This document shows positions 14,564 to 22,919 of a DNA stretch of 43,871 nt, piece by piece. The notes beneath the pieces were generated by a model that searched no databases, was not told where the DNA came from, and worked only from the letters and a program-made list of their open reading frames with translations. This DNA is from a virus: IMG/VR virus record IMGVR_UViG_3300042402_007223, positions 1 to 43,871 of that record; one strand, given 5' to 3'. The position numbers and the translations under genes were made by a program. Numbering within the stretch: the first letter of the stretch is position 1; the number at the start of each line of letters is the position of its first letter.

Positions 14564-15298
14564 GTGACTAGACAAGAATTAATATCAGATATTATTGATG
14601 AAGTAACGTTTTCGGGGTCCCTTCCATATCAACTTCCAACCAAAGAAGTAGAAAGGGTAATTAAAAACGCCGAGGTGTTCTTTTATGATAATTGGCAGTA
14701 TGCTCTAGATAAAGCGTATTTGCAAATTCCAACTGACGTATTTACAGCTGCCCAATTTACAAGTAGCCGTACTATTACACTTCCAGATTGCGTACAGTTT
14801 GTACATAAAGCGGTTGAACCAACTGGAGCTTCTGTGTTCTCAACGATTGACCGAGATTTCGGTGAAAATAAATTCGTAGGGGCAGAAATGTACTTAACTC
14901 CATTTGTTGGAGAATCTTTAATGTATAGAACAGTAATGTTTTCATTTTTGGATCTAACTAGAGCATTCCTGTTAGATACAATTGCATATGATTATAATAA
15001 AAACACCAAACAATTAATGGTGCTTGGGCGAACTCCAAAAAGAGGAGCTGTTCTTGAAGTTGCAAAAAAGATTGATCCATCTAATCTTTATGAAGATGAA
15101 ATGTTTCAACGATATTGCAGAGCAAAATCTAAGCAAAGACTTGGGGAAATGATTACAACGTTCGACTATGTTTTGCCTGGAGATGTTAAAATAAACTATG
15201 CTAACTTAGTAACAAAAGCTGATACTGAAATGACTGCAGTTTTAGAGGCAATTAAAGGTGAAAACTCTGCCGGTTGGATGTATACAATGAGATTCTAA
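14564..15298 (+). CDS. putative neck/head-tail connector protein
   Basis: A 244-residue protein with a GTG start (TRQELISDIIDEVTFSGSLPYQLP, then EVERVIKNAEVFFYDNWQYA). Layout and length recall T4-like neck proteins (gp13/gp14) and the connector proteins of Bacteroidota phages that begin with a helical ELI..I..E motif. The C-terminal third is helical (MFQRYCRAKSKQRLGEMI). It sits two bases before a gp25-like gene, across a terminator from the portal gene, and follows a late-promoter-like motif. No enzyme motifs. Identity is a guess from pattern and neighbourhood. Confidence 0.4.
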   Translation: MTRQELISDIIDEVTFSGSLPYQLPTKEVERVIKNAEVFFYDNWQYALDKAYLQIPTDVFTAAQFTSSRTITLPDCVQFVHKAVEPTGASVFSTIDRDFGENKFVGAEMYLTPFVGESLMYRTVMFSFLDLTRAFLLDTIAYDYNKNTKQLMVLGRTPKRGAVLEVAKKIDPSNLYEDEMFQRYCRAKSKQRLGEMITTFDYVLPGDVKINYANLVTKADTEMTAVLEAIKGENSAGWMYTMRF

Positions 15299-15299
15299 T

Positions 15300-15677
15300 A
15301 TGATTACAGATATTTACATAAAACACAAAAACGAACCAGGTTATACTGAAGAGTCAATGGTTGAACAAGAAGAGATGCAACTTTTATTATCTCAAATTAA
15401 AATGACCTTAATGACTCCAAATAGATCAGTTTTAGGCGAAGCCGCGTATGGAATCGATGAAGATAATTACCTATTTGAATTTAGTGAAGATTTTGATATA
15501 GTTAATGTTGAAGAACAAGTACGATCTCAATTAGAACAATATTGTACACTACTAAAAAATAGAGATTGGGAAGCAAAGGCATATTTAGTAACAAATGACA
15601 ATGATCAATATCGAGATGCGGTTCACGTTGTTTTGTCAGTAGATAAAAATACTAGGTTTGTTATTGCATACGAATAA
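15300..15677 (+). CDS. gp25-like baseplate wedge protein
   Basis: A 125-residue protein, close to T4 gp25 (132). gp25 and its relatives in other contractile machines form part of the wedge core that joins the baseplate to the sheath. Seen: EEMQLLLSQIKMTLMTPNRSVLGEAAYGID, resembling the start of the gp25 fold (a helix, then TLL.P.G...P.FG), followed by an acidic helix (EEQVRSQLEQYC) and a beta-hairpin (DAVHVVLSVDKNTRFVIAYE). The usual EPR motif is not visible, which lowers confidence. It ends just before a bidirectional terminator facing the portal gene. Confidence 0.5.
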   Translation: MITDIYIKHKNEPGYTEESMVEQEEMQLLLSQIKMTLMTPNRSVLGEAAYGIDEDNYLFEFSEDFDIVNVEEQVRSQLEQYCTLLKNRDWEAKAYLVTNDNDQYRDAVHVVLSVDKNTRFVIAYE

Positions 15678-15693
15678 CCTATTCAATATAAAA

Positions 15694-15722
15694 AAGAAAA
15701 GCCGCTAATGCGGCTTTTTTTA
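15694..15722. terminator. bidirectional Rho-independent terminator between convergent genes
   Basis: Stem AAAGCCGC/GCGGCTTT with loop TAAT, T-run on the right and an A-run on the left (T-run on the other strand). It serves the rightward gp25-like gene and the leftward portal gene. Confidence 0.85.
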
Positions 15723-15742
15723 TGTAGTAATATACGACTTAC

Positions 15743-17452
15743 TTATAGAGCGCCTGGTGCGCCTAATTCGGTTGCAGTTTCTTTTCCGGCTGCAGCTTCA
15801 GCGCCAGCTCCTCCTTCTGGAGCAGATCCAGCTTCAGGTGCTGCACCTGGTGCTGCGGCTTCGCCGGCCTCACCCTCTCCGGTTGGAGTTTGGTTCATAT
15901 AATCTTTATTCTTTTGAAGATCTTCATCGCTCATTCTTAAATACTCTTTAACTAAGTATTCAGTAGAGAAGTATGGCTTACCTTCATCATCAACAACTCC
16001 TTTAAGAGCGTTAAGAGTAGCAAGACGTTTATTAAGTAAATCTTGTTGCTTGATTTCTTCAAATACGTTATCATCATGCCAGTTAATACCTACTGCATTT
16101 TTAAAACGGTAATCGTCTTTTAGGTCTTTAAAATCAAGACACATTTGAAGATATAGCGGTTTAGTCAATAATTCTTTAAAGGCTGAACGAAGACGTGTTA
16201 TAAACTTATTATAACGAATTTCTTCACGACGAATACCTTCAGCATTCATTGTATATTGGCCTGCACCATTTGCCGAATCCCATCTTGAATAAGGAATCTT
16301 GGAGTCCATCTTTAACTTTTCTTTGAAATAGTTAAGAAGTTCAGAACCTGACATATTTGGACCAGCATATTCCAATGGAGCAATTTCAATTGCCTGATTT
16401 TGGTCATTTACTGGTAAAATATAATTCTTATAGAATAATAGGTTAGGGCGACCATCTACTTGGATTTCTCCAGTATTAGTATCAAAGAAAATATCCTCCT
16501 TTAATTGATTTGCAAATTCACGAACATCTTCCTTTGCTTTATTTAAAGACTTACTTCCAATTGGAACTTTAGTTGTTAAACGAATAGGAGCATTCATAGT
16601 ATGCCAAATAACTTTAGAGTGTTCAATAACACGCATTAAGTTAAATGATCTAACCATTCTTTCAACGAATGAAATACGTTTTGTTCTAAAGTGATTTGAA
16701 TACGATAAGTAAAGAACTTGAGAATCTGTAAGAGTTCTTACTTTAGATTCTCCTGCAACTTTCTGAGCCCATTCTAAAAAGATCTTTCCTGCTGCATCCT
16801 TTTTAATTTGTGGATATAGAGTAGATGGATCAATTTCTTTAAATCCAATAATTTCTCTTGGGTTTTGTAAGTCATCATAAAGAATTTCAAATGCTAAATG
16901 ACCTTCAATCAACCACTGATAAAAATATTGCCATGCTGAAATTCCTTCATTAAAGCCCCATGCATTGTAGATTCTTTCAAAATTTTCGTTATATTTTTCA
17001 ATAACTTTTTCTTGATATTTAAGACGCTGCTCTTTATTTTTTCCTTTATAGAGCATTTCACCAACCAAGTCATTTGGATATGCAAAACGGTTATCTTCAT
17101 CAAATACAATAACGTCATCGGTAATTGATTCGATTACAAATTCAATTTCACCGTTTGATGCAAGATCTCTTAATCTTTCTCGTTTGGTTGCGTAATCTAA
17201 TTGAAAGAATGCAATAGCTTTAGTTCTAAGAGCAGATGTAGTATCTGATATTGCCATAGTTGCTCTGGCTAAGGAGTCTTGCTGGCCACCAGCTAAAACA
17301 TTTCCCCTTGCCTGCATTAACTGACTTTCAATAAATCCTATCGATTGTGAGTTCTTAATTAAAAGATCCTCGTACTTCATACCAACTCGGCTTAAATCTG
17401 ATAGTCTTGATTTAAGTCCTCCTAAGCCGATATTGTCTAGAAATCCTGCCAT
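15743..17452 (-). CDS. 20: portal vertex protein (gp20-like)
   Basis: Forms the dodecameric ring at the head vertex through which DNA is packaged and ejected. The 569-residue length is near T4 gp20 (524). Typical portal features include the helical N-terminus, the crown/wing region YAWGFNEGISAWQYFYQWLIEGHLAFEILYDD-like segment around residues 160-195, IDPSTLYP, and SYSNHFRTKRISFVERMVRSFNLMRVIEHSKVIWHTMNAP-type stem helices. KIPYSRWDS and YNKFITRLRSAF follow in the clip/stem. The last ~55 residues are a low-complexity Ala/Gly/Glu/Pro tail (EAGEAAAPGAAPEAGSAPEGG), absent from T4 gp20 and possibly internal to the head. Last gene of the leftward unit; ends before a bidirectional terminator. Confidence 0.85.
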   Translation of the reverse strand: MAGFLDNIGLGGLKSRLSDLSRVGMKYEDLLIKNSQSIGFIESQLMQARGNVLAGGQQDSLARATMAISDTTSALRTKAIAFFQLDYATKRERLRDLASNGEIEFVIESITDDVIVFDEDNRFAYPNDLVGEMLYKGKNKEQRLKYQEKVIEKYNENFERIYNAWGFNEGISAWQYFYQWLIEGHLAFEILYDDLQNPREIIGFKEIDPSTLYPQIKKDAAGKIFLEWAQKVAGESKVRTLTDSQVLYLSYSNHFRTKRISFVERMVRSFNLMRVIEHSKVIWHTMNAPIRLTTKVPIGSKSLNKAKEDVREFANQLKEDIFFDTNTGEIQVDGRPNLLFYKNYILPVNDQNQAIEIAPLEYAGPNMSGSELLNYFKEKLKMDSKIPYSRWDSANGAGQYTMNAEGIRREEIRYNKFITRLRSAFKELLTKPLYLQMCLDFKDLKDDYRFKNAVGINWHDDNVFEEIKQQDLLNKRLATLNALKGVVDDEGKPYFSTEYLVKEYLRMSDEDLQKNKDYMNQTPTGEGEAGEAAAPGAAPEAGSAPEGGAGAEAAAGKETATELGAPGAL

Positions 17453-17454
17453 AA

Positions 17455-18120
17455 TTATGCGTTAAATTGTGATATTACTGAGTCCATACTTAAAGATCTG
17501 GTTTGAATTCCATCGAAAATATTAGTTTGAGCAATTCTGGGAACCAGGTGAAATGGTATAAGTGTTGGGTTTGTAATATTTGCTTTTTGATATTTATTTA
17601 CTGCGTAACGAATGTTAAATCTACCTCCGCTCGCATTTTGAAAAAGATCTGCCATCATAAATGGATTTGCATTAAATCCTATTAGTGCTGCATATTCAGG
17701 TAGCTGGTATAGTCTCCTGGTATCACCAATAAACTCCCCTTTATCATCATATGATTTACTTATGATACTATTAAGTGTTTGCCAAAGTATGTTCAGGATA
17801 ATCTGAGTAGCCCCTACGGGCATTACTTTAAGATTCAATATAGTAACTTCAGTTGCACTATTTGATAGACAAATACCAATTGGAAGCTGGTCGTAATATG
17901 GCCGTTTAATTGAATATTTTGCCATTTCTTTTGCATCAAGATATTGATCCGCAGTTGGGATTTGTTGGTCATCAACTGGCTGAGCGAAAAATGTGTAAAT
18001 ATGACCAGGAATAAAAACAGATTCAGGCAATGGCGAAATACTACTAAAAAATGGATCTTCTAGTTTTTCACCTTTATTTCTGAAATCGTCTATTTGGGCA
18101 CTAAATGTTGGCTTGATCAT
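17455..18120 (-). CDS. putative virion protein (DNA end-protector/head-completion type), identity uncertain
   Basis: A 221-residue protein between gp4 and the portal. A stretch near the N-terminus (SVFIPGHIYTFFAQP) and the middle (KRPYYDQLPIGICLS, then ILNLKVMPVGATQIILNIL) match a pattern I recall from T4-like phage virion proteins of the type PGxxYTF...PYYDxxPLxxxL...LNxxxxPxxxR. Such proteins are sometimes annotated as DNA-end protectors. In T4, genes 2, 3 and 4 (DNA-end and tail/head completion) cluster, and the gene lies next to gp4 here. That is the basis of the call. No catalytic motif. It could equally be a tail-completion protein. Confidence 0.4.
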   Translation of the reverse strand: MIKPTFSAQIDDFRNKGEKLEDPFFSSISPLPESVFIPGHIYTFFAQPVDDQQIPTADQYLDAKEMAKYSIKRPYYDQLPIGICLSNSATEVTILNLKVMPVGATQIILNILWQTLNSIISKSYDDKGEFIGDTRRLYQLPEYAALIGFNANPFMMADLFQNASGGRFNIRYAVNKYQKANITNPTLIPFHLVPRIAQTNIFDGIQTRSLSMDSVISQFNA

Positions 18121-18129
18121 CTTTATATT

Positions 18130-18642
18130 CTACAAACTTTTAAATAAGAAGTTTTCGGTAATAATACCGAACCTAATTCCTTTTTGTGCTGCATAGTCTC
18201 TGGCTGCCTCAAATTTGGCCTGATTCATAACAAACTGCTTTGCAGCATAGACATAATTTGCAGTTTGTTTATCGGTCATTCTCTTTGGTTTAGTTGGAGG
18301 CGAAACATATTTGTTTGGCTTAATCTCGATTAACCAATTTTCTTCAGTATTATTTGGGCCTACTAATTTAACAAAGAAATCAATATAATAAATGTGACCA
18401 CGTTTGTCCATTGGATTGTAATAAGGAATTCCAAATGGTTCAGATGAATATTTAAGAACAGATGGACTTGAATCTAACCACTTCAAAAACTTATATTCCC
18501 AACTAGATCTATAAATGATTTGGGTAGGATCACCCATATATCGATCTGGATTTTGAGGTCTAAAATAACCTTGTTTTACAGATCCACCAATTCTAGGTTT
18601 AAGAAATGTTTTAATATTCTTTTTTTGATTAGGGTCTTTCAT
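18130..18642 (-). CDS. 4: head completion protein gp4 (TnsA-like nuclease fold)
   Basis: A 170-residue homologue of T4 gp4/50, which acts at head completion just before tail joining. Seen: IIYRSSWEYKFLKWLDSSPSVLKYSSEPFGIPY, IYYIDFFVKL (PD-like aspartate) and WLIEIKPNKY (E-x-K). Together these form a PD-(D/E)xK nuclease core (TnsA-like), followed by AKFEAARDYAAQKGIRFGIITE, the usual C-terminal helix-strand of this family. Strong match in order and length. A TATAAATA late-promoter motif lies on this strand 5 bases ahead of the ATG (18655-18648), so its transcript may be nearly leaderless. It follows the primase gene by 8 bases. Confidence 0.88.
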   Translation of the reverse strand: MKDPNQKKNIKTFLKPRIGGSVKQGYFRPQNPDRYMGDPTQIIYRSSWEYKFLKWLDSSPSVLKYSSEPFGIPYYNPMDKRGHIYYIDFFVKLVGPNNTEENWLIEIKPNKYVSPPTKPKRMTDKQTANYVYAAKQFVMNQAKFEAARDYAAQKGIRFGIITENFLFKSL

Positions 18643-18647
18643 ATTAA

Positions 18648-18655
18648 TATTTATA
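18648..18655 (-). promoter_or_regulatory. T4-type late promoter (TATAAATA) ahead of gp4
   Basis: Exact TATAAATA on the minus strand, overlapping the primase stop, 5 bases before the gp4 ATG. Perfect consensus but unusually close to the start codon, implying a very short or leaderless transcript, or chance. Confidence 0.45.
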
Positions 18656-19757
18656 GATAGACGATATCATATACAGAATTACTAAAGTGCTTACCTATTA
18701 AGTCTTGAAATTTTGAAATTGTAAAGGTTGGATCTTGTCGATTTAGAAATAAGAAAAGATCGTTAATATCTTTAATTTTTGATAGCTTGATAATTTGAGT
18801 AGGAAATTTCTTTTTTAATTCTGCAATTAAACTATTCCATAAAAATACGGAATAGCCATCTTTAATAAAGGCTAACATTGAGTCTTTTCCTGCTTTATCA
18901 CGATCAAATATAATTTTAATATCAACTGCACCCATTGCTTTTAGGATTGATTTGGCTTTGGAAACACCAGAAGTAGCCAATCCATTCTTTAAAAACATAG
19001 AGTCAATTTGACCCTCAGTTACCATAAGTGGCTGAGTAAAATCAACATTTAGGATATTAAAATAGTTATTAAGATAGTTTGCATCGTCAATAATTTCTGG
19101 AGTATCTCCATTTGTAAATATTTTAGAAACCTCGTTATAAGATTTAATTAAATATTTTCTGTCAGTAAATGGATCTAGACTTCTGGTAGCAAGACCTAGG
19201 ATTTTACCAGAACGATGGTCGAAATTAAAGATATAGACTTTATTGTCCATTGTATCAGCATACATAATATCGCCAAAGTTTTGAACTTTAGTTAAGCCTC
19301 TGGATTGGGCAAACTTAAATGCAGCAGAATTTTCTGAAATTTGATCAAGTCTTCTTAGGGAAAATCTGTTTATGACATCAGTAATCGATATCATACTTTT
19401 GCGGTTAGATGTTAGGAATCTAACAAGATGGTTTTCAGTAGTTTTTTTGTAATTTACTTCAAGGTCCTTTTCTTCTAGAAATAGGGATGAAATAATTCCA
19501 TATTGATTACTTAAACTGGCTACAAATTCAGCAAGGCTCATCCATGCCATGCAACCATCGTTAAAACATTTATAGGTTTTAGTTTCCAAATAGAGATGGC
19601 CTCTTTTTTTGGATGCTTTGACCTTAGAGTCTCCACAAAATGGGCAAGCGAAATTTAATTTACCGTCGCTTTCTTCAATAGTCTGTTTATCGTGAATGCC
19701 AGGAAACCTGGCGCCCAAGACACTTTTAACAAACTTTGAAACCTCATGTATTTCCAT
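18651..19757 (-). CDS. 61: DNA primase (gp61-like)
   Basis: A 368-residue primase, similar in length to T4 gp61 (342). It makes RNA primers for lagging-strand synthesis with the replicative helicase. Residues 38-69 form a zinc-binding site (CPFCGDSK, Cys38/Cys41, and CFNDGC, Cys64/Cys69). The TOPRIM catalytic domain follows: LMVTEGQIDSMFLKNG with the catalytic Glu, IKIIFDRDKAGKDS with the DxD-type metal-binding aspartates, and a C-terminal KIKDINDLFLFL. Transcribed with the polymerase fragment just upstream (4-base gap) and gp4 downstream, so replication and head genes share a leftward operon. No helicase gp41 gene is in the window. Confidence 0.88.
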   Translation of the reverse strand: MEIHEVSKFVKSVLGARFPGIHDKQTIEESDGKLNFACPFCGDSKVKASKKRGHLYLETKTYKCFNDGCMAWMSLAEFVASLSNQYGIISSLFLEEKDLEVNYKKTTENHLVRFLTSNRKSMISITDVINRFSLRRLDQISENSAAFKFAQSRGLTKVQNFGDIMYADTMDNKVYIFNFDHRSGKILGLATRSLDPFTDRKYLIKSYNEVSKIFTNGDTPEIIDDANYLNNYFNILNVDFTQPLMVTEGQIDSMFLKNGLATSGVSKAKSILKAMGAVDIKIIFDRDKAGKDSMLAFIKDGYSVFLWNSLIAELKKKFPTQIIKLSKIKDINDLFLFLNRQDPTFTISKFQDLIGKHFSNSVYDIVYL

Positions 19758-19761
19758 CTAA

Positions 19762-21192
19762 TTAATCTTCTACTTCTTCTAGCTCATCTTCTTCGACTAC
19801 GACTGCTTTTGAAGCTTTCTTTTTCTTGATTTTATCAATATATTTTGCAAGTTCAGCATCTGGAACTACTACTGTATTTAAGCCATACTTAGATACGATA
19901 CTTAGATATTGTGGCATTAACTGAGGCGGAATTGCTGAATCTGGATTTGCAATAAACTCTTGAAGAGCTTCCGGAACTAGGGTATTTTCAAATGTTTCCG
20001 AATCTACAATATGAATTGGGAAAGATTGAATATCTTGACCTTTTTTGGGTTTATGTTTAACTACTTCAATTGCACGGCGTAATTGCGGATTAATTTGAGG
20101 TAATCCCATTGCAAGAAGTAATTTATTTAAAGGTTCGCAGATCAAACGGAAAAACTGTTGATCTTTATCCATAGGTATGGCAAATTCAGTTGGATAAACG
20201 CCAGGGGAAAATGCAAAAATATCAAATTCATATGGATTTGGAGCAGCATAGTAAAATTTAACTTTACCGCTAATTACACGATTATATTTCTTATTGCCGG
20301 TTTCTTTTAACATGAAATTGTGGTACGCTGCGGCTCTAGTATAGATTGGAACGCCTTTATCTAACTTTAAAGGATGTTCACACTTAACATACTTATCATA
20401 AGTACGCACAGAAAATGAGAAACTAATATCATCTGGAGTTAAAGCTTCCATTTCAGCTCGCAGCGCTTGTAATTTAGGAATTAATTCAGCTTCAAGGTCT
20501 AAATCATAGCCACGATCTAAGAAGAAGTCATATAATTTTTCAAGGTGTGCTCTTGCCCAAATTGGATAAGAAGATTGAACTTTTTCAAGACCTTTTACTA
20601 CTTGACTTTCTTTTTCTGATAATTCTTCAGCTGGATTGTCTTCATAACTTACCTTAAGAACATATTTCTTTTTAGCACACCAAATTGCAGCTCTTGAAAG
20701 ATTTTCCATTTCAAACTCTTGGCGATTATCAGTATTAAATGCAGTTGCATATTTTTGAAAAGCTGCTTTGAAATAACCGCTTAGTCTTTCGCGATTGATT
20801 GCCAAGCAAAACTTAAGAGCTTCTGTATCATTTAAGGAAAAACCTTCAATTGAGTTAATTGCTGGATGAAAACTAACATAACATGAGTCTGTGTCAGTAT
20901 AAATTGCGGCTTCTTCTTTAACTTGATTAATCTTTAGATTGGATATGCCAAGCTTTTCATGTAATTCAGTGTCTAGGTGCCATTTTTCTGTAAAGTAGTG
21001 ATTAACTGCTTTAATTGAAAATTTAATAAGGTCTTGGCCTTGTAGAGTAATTGATTGCGCAATATCTGTATCGTGAAAATAGAAATATTTGTTACCGAAG
21101 GCTCCATAAAACGAGTTAATCAAGATTTTTAGAGCGTTTTGCTCAAGATTAAGACGTTTAATCTCTTTGTCTAATTGTTCTTTAGTTTGCAT
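19762..21192 (-). CDS. 43B: DNA polymerase, C-terminal fragment (split gp43)
   Basis: C-terminal half of a family B replicative polymerase, 476 residues (T4 gp43 is 898). It starts just before motif B: LKILINSFYGAFGN (Lys22, Asn26, Tyr29, Gly30), then motif C YTDTDS (98-103) with the catalytic aspartates, and the KKKY thumb motif near 173. The exonuclease domain and motif A are absent. In frame upstream of the ATG there is a stop within ~35 bases (21226-21228), and no N-terminal half is seen anywhere in the window, so the gene is genuinely split here. The C-terminus is basic then acidic (KKKKASKAVVVEEDELEEVED). Split gene 43 is known from some Aeromonas T4-like phages. The other half should be encoded elsewhere in this genome. 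Confidence 0.9.
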   Translation of the reverse strand: MQTKEQLDKEIKRLNLEQNALKILINSFYGAFGNKYFYFHDTDIAQSITLQGQDLIKFSIKAVNHYFTEKWHLDTELHEKLGISNLKINQVKEEAAIYTDTDSCYVSFHPAINSIEGFSLNDTEALKFCLAINRERLSGYFKAAFQKYATAFNTDNRQEFEMENLSRAAIWCAKKKYVLKVSYEDNPAEELSEKESQVVKGLEKVQSSYPIWARAHLEKLYDFFLDRGYDLDLEAELIPKLQALRAEMEALTPDDISFSFSVRTYDKYVKCEHPLKLDKGVPIYTRAAAYHNFMLKETGNKKYNRVISGKVKFYYAAPNPYEFDIFAFSPGVYPTEFAIPMDKDQQFFRLICEPLNKLLLAMGLPQINPQLRRAIEVVKHKPKKGQDIQSFPIHIVDSETFENTLVPEALQEFIANPDSAIPPQLMPQYLSIVSKYGLNTVVVPDAELAKYIDKIKKKKASKAVVVEEDELEEVED

Positions 21193-21247
21193 ACATAAGT
21201 ATTTTACTTGGTTGGGGTTCTTAGTTTAACCTATCAGTATAATACTA

Positions 21248-21255
21248 ATAAATAA
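21248..21255 (+). promoter_or_regulatory. late promoter (ATAAATAA) upstream of 21267 gene
   Basis: ATAAATAA, 11 bases before ATG 21267. A TATAAT at 21238-21243 lies just upstream, so early and late signals are superimposed in the 74-base gap between divergent genes. Confidence 0.5.
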
Positions 21256-21266
21256 TTAAAATTAGC

Positions 21267-21881
21267 ATGGCATTGGTAGCACAGGACAGAACTTTATCGA
21301 AAGTTTACGCAAATTATCCATTTTTGCGAAATTTTCCATTTCAGGATTTTCACATTGAAGCGGAGGAGCTAAAAAAGCCCCAAACTGAAGATGGGGAATT
21401 TGCCATGGCAGCAAGCCCAATAACAAATCCATTCATAATTAATTTTGTCTATACCAGAGAAAAGCAAAAGACTGCAATTTCAGTTTTTGATAGAGAATTG
21501 GATTGGTTAAGCGCCAGAGCAGAGACAATTACTGAACTTGATGATATTGTAAAGATAATTAATGAGTCTCTACCGACTAATGATATTATTAAAAAGAGAG
21601 ATGCTGTCCTGGTAGTTGAACATTGGCTTAAAAAGATTGCCGACGATCGCGCCACGCTAAATTATAGTACATTTAATGACATTTTGATGCGCCTGATCGG
21701 AGTTACGCAGCTCAAAGAGACTGTCCAATTGATAAATAATATCAATAAGTTATCTTCTGGTGCAAATGTGATAAAAATGGATAAAAAGCAATACGATATT
21801 ATTATGACGTATTACGATTTCCAAATGATTTATTGCAAATTGGTACTTGGAATAATTATTGCAGCAAAAATATCGCTTTAA
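21267..21881 (+). CDS. hypothetical protein
   Basis: A 204-residue protein starting MALVAQDRTLSKVYANYPFLRNFPFQDFHIEAEELKKP. It is mostly helical, with no zinc, P-loop or membrane motif. Its length (T4 gp26 208, gp59 217) and late promoter allow a baseplate-hub chaperone or other assembly role, but I recognise no family. It is read divergently from the split polymerase gene and is followed by two further unknown genes. Confidence 0.65.
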   Translation: MALVAQDRTLSKVYANYPFLRNFPFQDFHIEAEELKKPQTEDGEFAMAASPITNPFIINFVYTREKQKTAISVFDRELDWLSARAETITELDDIVKIINESLPTNDIIKKRDAVLVVEHWLKKIADDRATLNYSTFNDILMRLIGVTQLKETVQLINNINKLSSGANVIKMDKKQYDIIMTYYDFQMIYCKLVLGIIIAAKISL

Positions 21882-21882
21882 A

Positions 21883-22134
21883 ATGTCACAAATCGACCAA
21901 TTTTTAAACTATTTGTCTACACTAAACGAATCAACGATTCAATTAACAAAACAGGACTATCAAAAAATTTGTTCGATTAGGGATAAGGTTACTGAACTAG
22001 CAGTTAAGGTGTCACAAACACAAGTGGTTGCGCAACCCAAATCAACATCAGTAAAAGAAAAGGTAAAGGCTCCAGCGTATCAAGCAATTAGCGAAAGCAT
22101 TTTACAATTTACCGAATATTTTGAATCTAAGTAA
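21883..22134 (+). CDS. small hypothetical protein
   Basis: An 83-residue helical protein from ATG 21883 (an in-frame codon at 21859 would overlap the previous gene needlessly). N-terminus MSQIDQFLNYLSTLNES and C-terminus ILQFTEYFESK both resemble the F-x-x-F/Y-L pattern of the head-targeting motif in this phage, but neither has the full consensus. The middle is basic and Ser/Thr/Gln/Val-rich. It starts 1 base after the preceding stop. No function assigned. Confidence 0.6.
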   Translation: MSQIDQFLNYLSTLNESTIQLTKQDYQKICSIRDKVTELAVKVSQTQVVAQPKSTSVKEKVKAPAYQAISESILQFTEYFESK

Positions 22135-22136
22135 AG

Positions 22137-22919
22137 ATGAAGCATATTAAACTATTTGAAAATTTTAGCAGAGAGTACCTAAAGACAAATAATAATTCTT
22201 TAGCAGCTTTTTATGCAGATAAGCTTGGAGACTTTTGGTTAGAAAAGGATTTACTTGAAAAACTTGAAAAGTTTGAATCAAGAGTGGACTCATTATTTTC
22301 AGATAGTTGGAATCTAAATAGAGGCCGTGGCCACTACAATGGAGACTACTTTGCCCTAAATGTAAAGGTTTATAATTACCCAGATGAAGACGAAGTTCAG
22401 GCAAAGATTGGTATTGAACTTGATGAGGAACGACTTTCTGATATTTGGTATAGATGGTTGCAAGATCAAGCCGAAATGTTTCAAGAAGATATTGAACAGT
22501 CTTACGATTGGGTTGGTCATGTTGGTTGGGGTGGAAATAGTGGCGGATGGCTACACCTTTCGCCAGACAACGACGCAGATAGATTATTAGAATACGCTGA
22601 AGAAACCATTACTGACTATTTAGATACTAAAGAATATTACGATGAAGAAACTATCGAAGATGTTGCTAAAGCAATTAATAGCCCTGAATGGAAACGTCTA
22701 GCTGAACTTGGTTTAGTTGAAGATGAAGATTCAGTAAAGGATATTACTGATAAGCTAACAGAAGCAATTAAATGGTTTAAGGCTGAATATGCGAAGTTAG
22801 ATCAAATTGAAGAAGATCTTAAGTCAATCCAGCGTCAACACAGAGAATTTGAGCAAAATGCAAAGAAATATTTTCTAGAGTTTTTAGAAGAAGAGATTGC
22901 AGACGGCCACTTAGGTTAA
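22137..22919 (+). CDS. hypothetical protein
   Basis: A 260-residue acidic protein. It begins MKHIKLFENFSREYL, a short basic/aromatic head like other proteins in this phage. The middle has an aromatic Gly/Trp-rich stretch (YDWVGHVGWGGNSGGWLHLSP) and the last ~110 residues are charged coiled coil (LDQIEEDLKSIQRQHREFEQNAKKYFLEFLEEE). Its stop codon interleaves with that of the convergent UvsW gene (4-base overlap TTAA). Function not recognised. Confidence 0.65.
   Translation: MKHIKLFENFSREYLKTNNNSLAAFYADKLGDFWLEKDLLEKLEKFESRVDSLFSDSWNLNRGRGHYNGDYFALNVKVYNYPDEDEVQAKIGIELDEERLSDIWYRWLQDQAEMFQEDIEQSYDWVGHVGWGGNSGGWLHLSPDNDADRLLEYAEETITDYLDTKEYYDEETIEDVAKAINSPEWKRLAELGLVEDEDSVKDITDKLTEAIKWFKAEYAKLDQIEEDLKSIQRQHREFEQNAKKYFLEFLEEEIADGHLG

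Noticed and set aside
15743-15902. Rightward open frames opposite the portal C-terminus
   Set aside because: They follow the Ala/Gly/Pro repeat of the portal tail on the other strand; no start signal.
21193-21266. Homing endonuclease or intein at the polymerase split
   Set aside because: The gap is 74 bases with promoter-like sequence only; no coding remnants.
22165-22404. Minus-strand frame inside the 22137 gene
   Set aside because: Shadow with low complexity and no support from neighbours.
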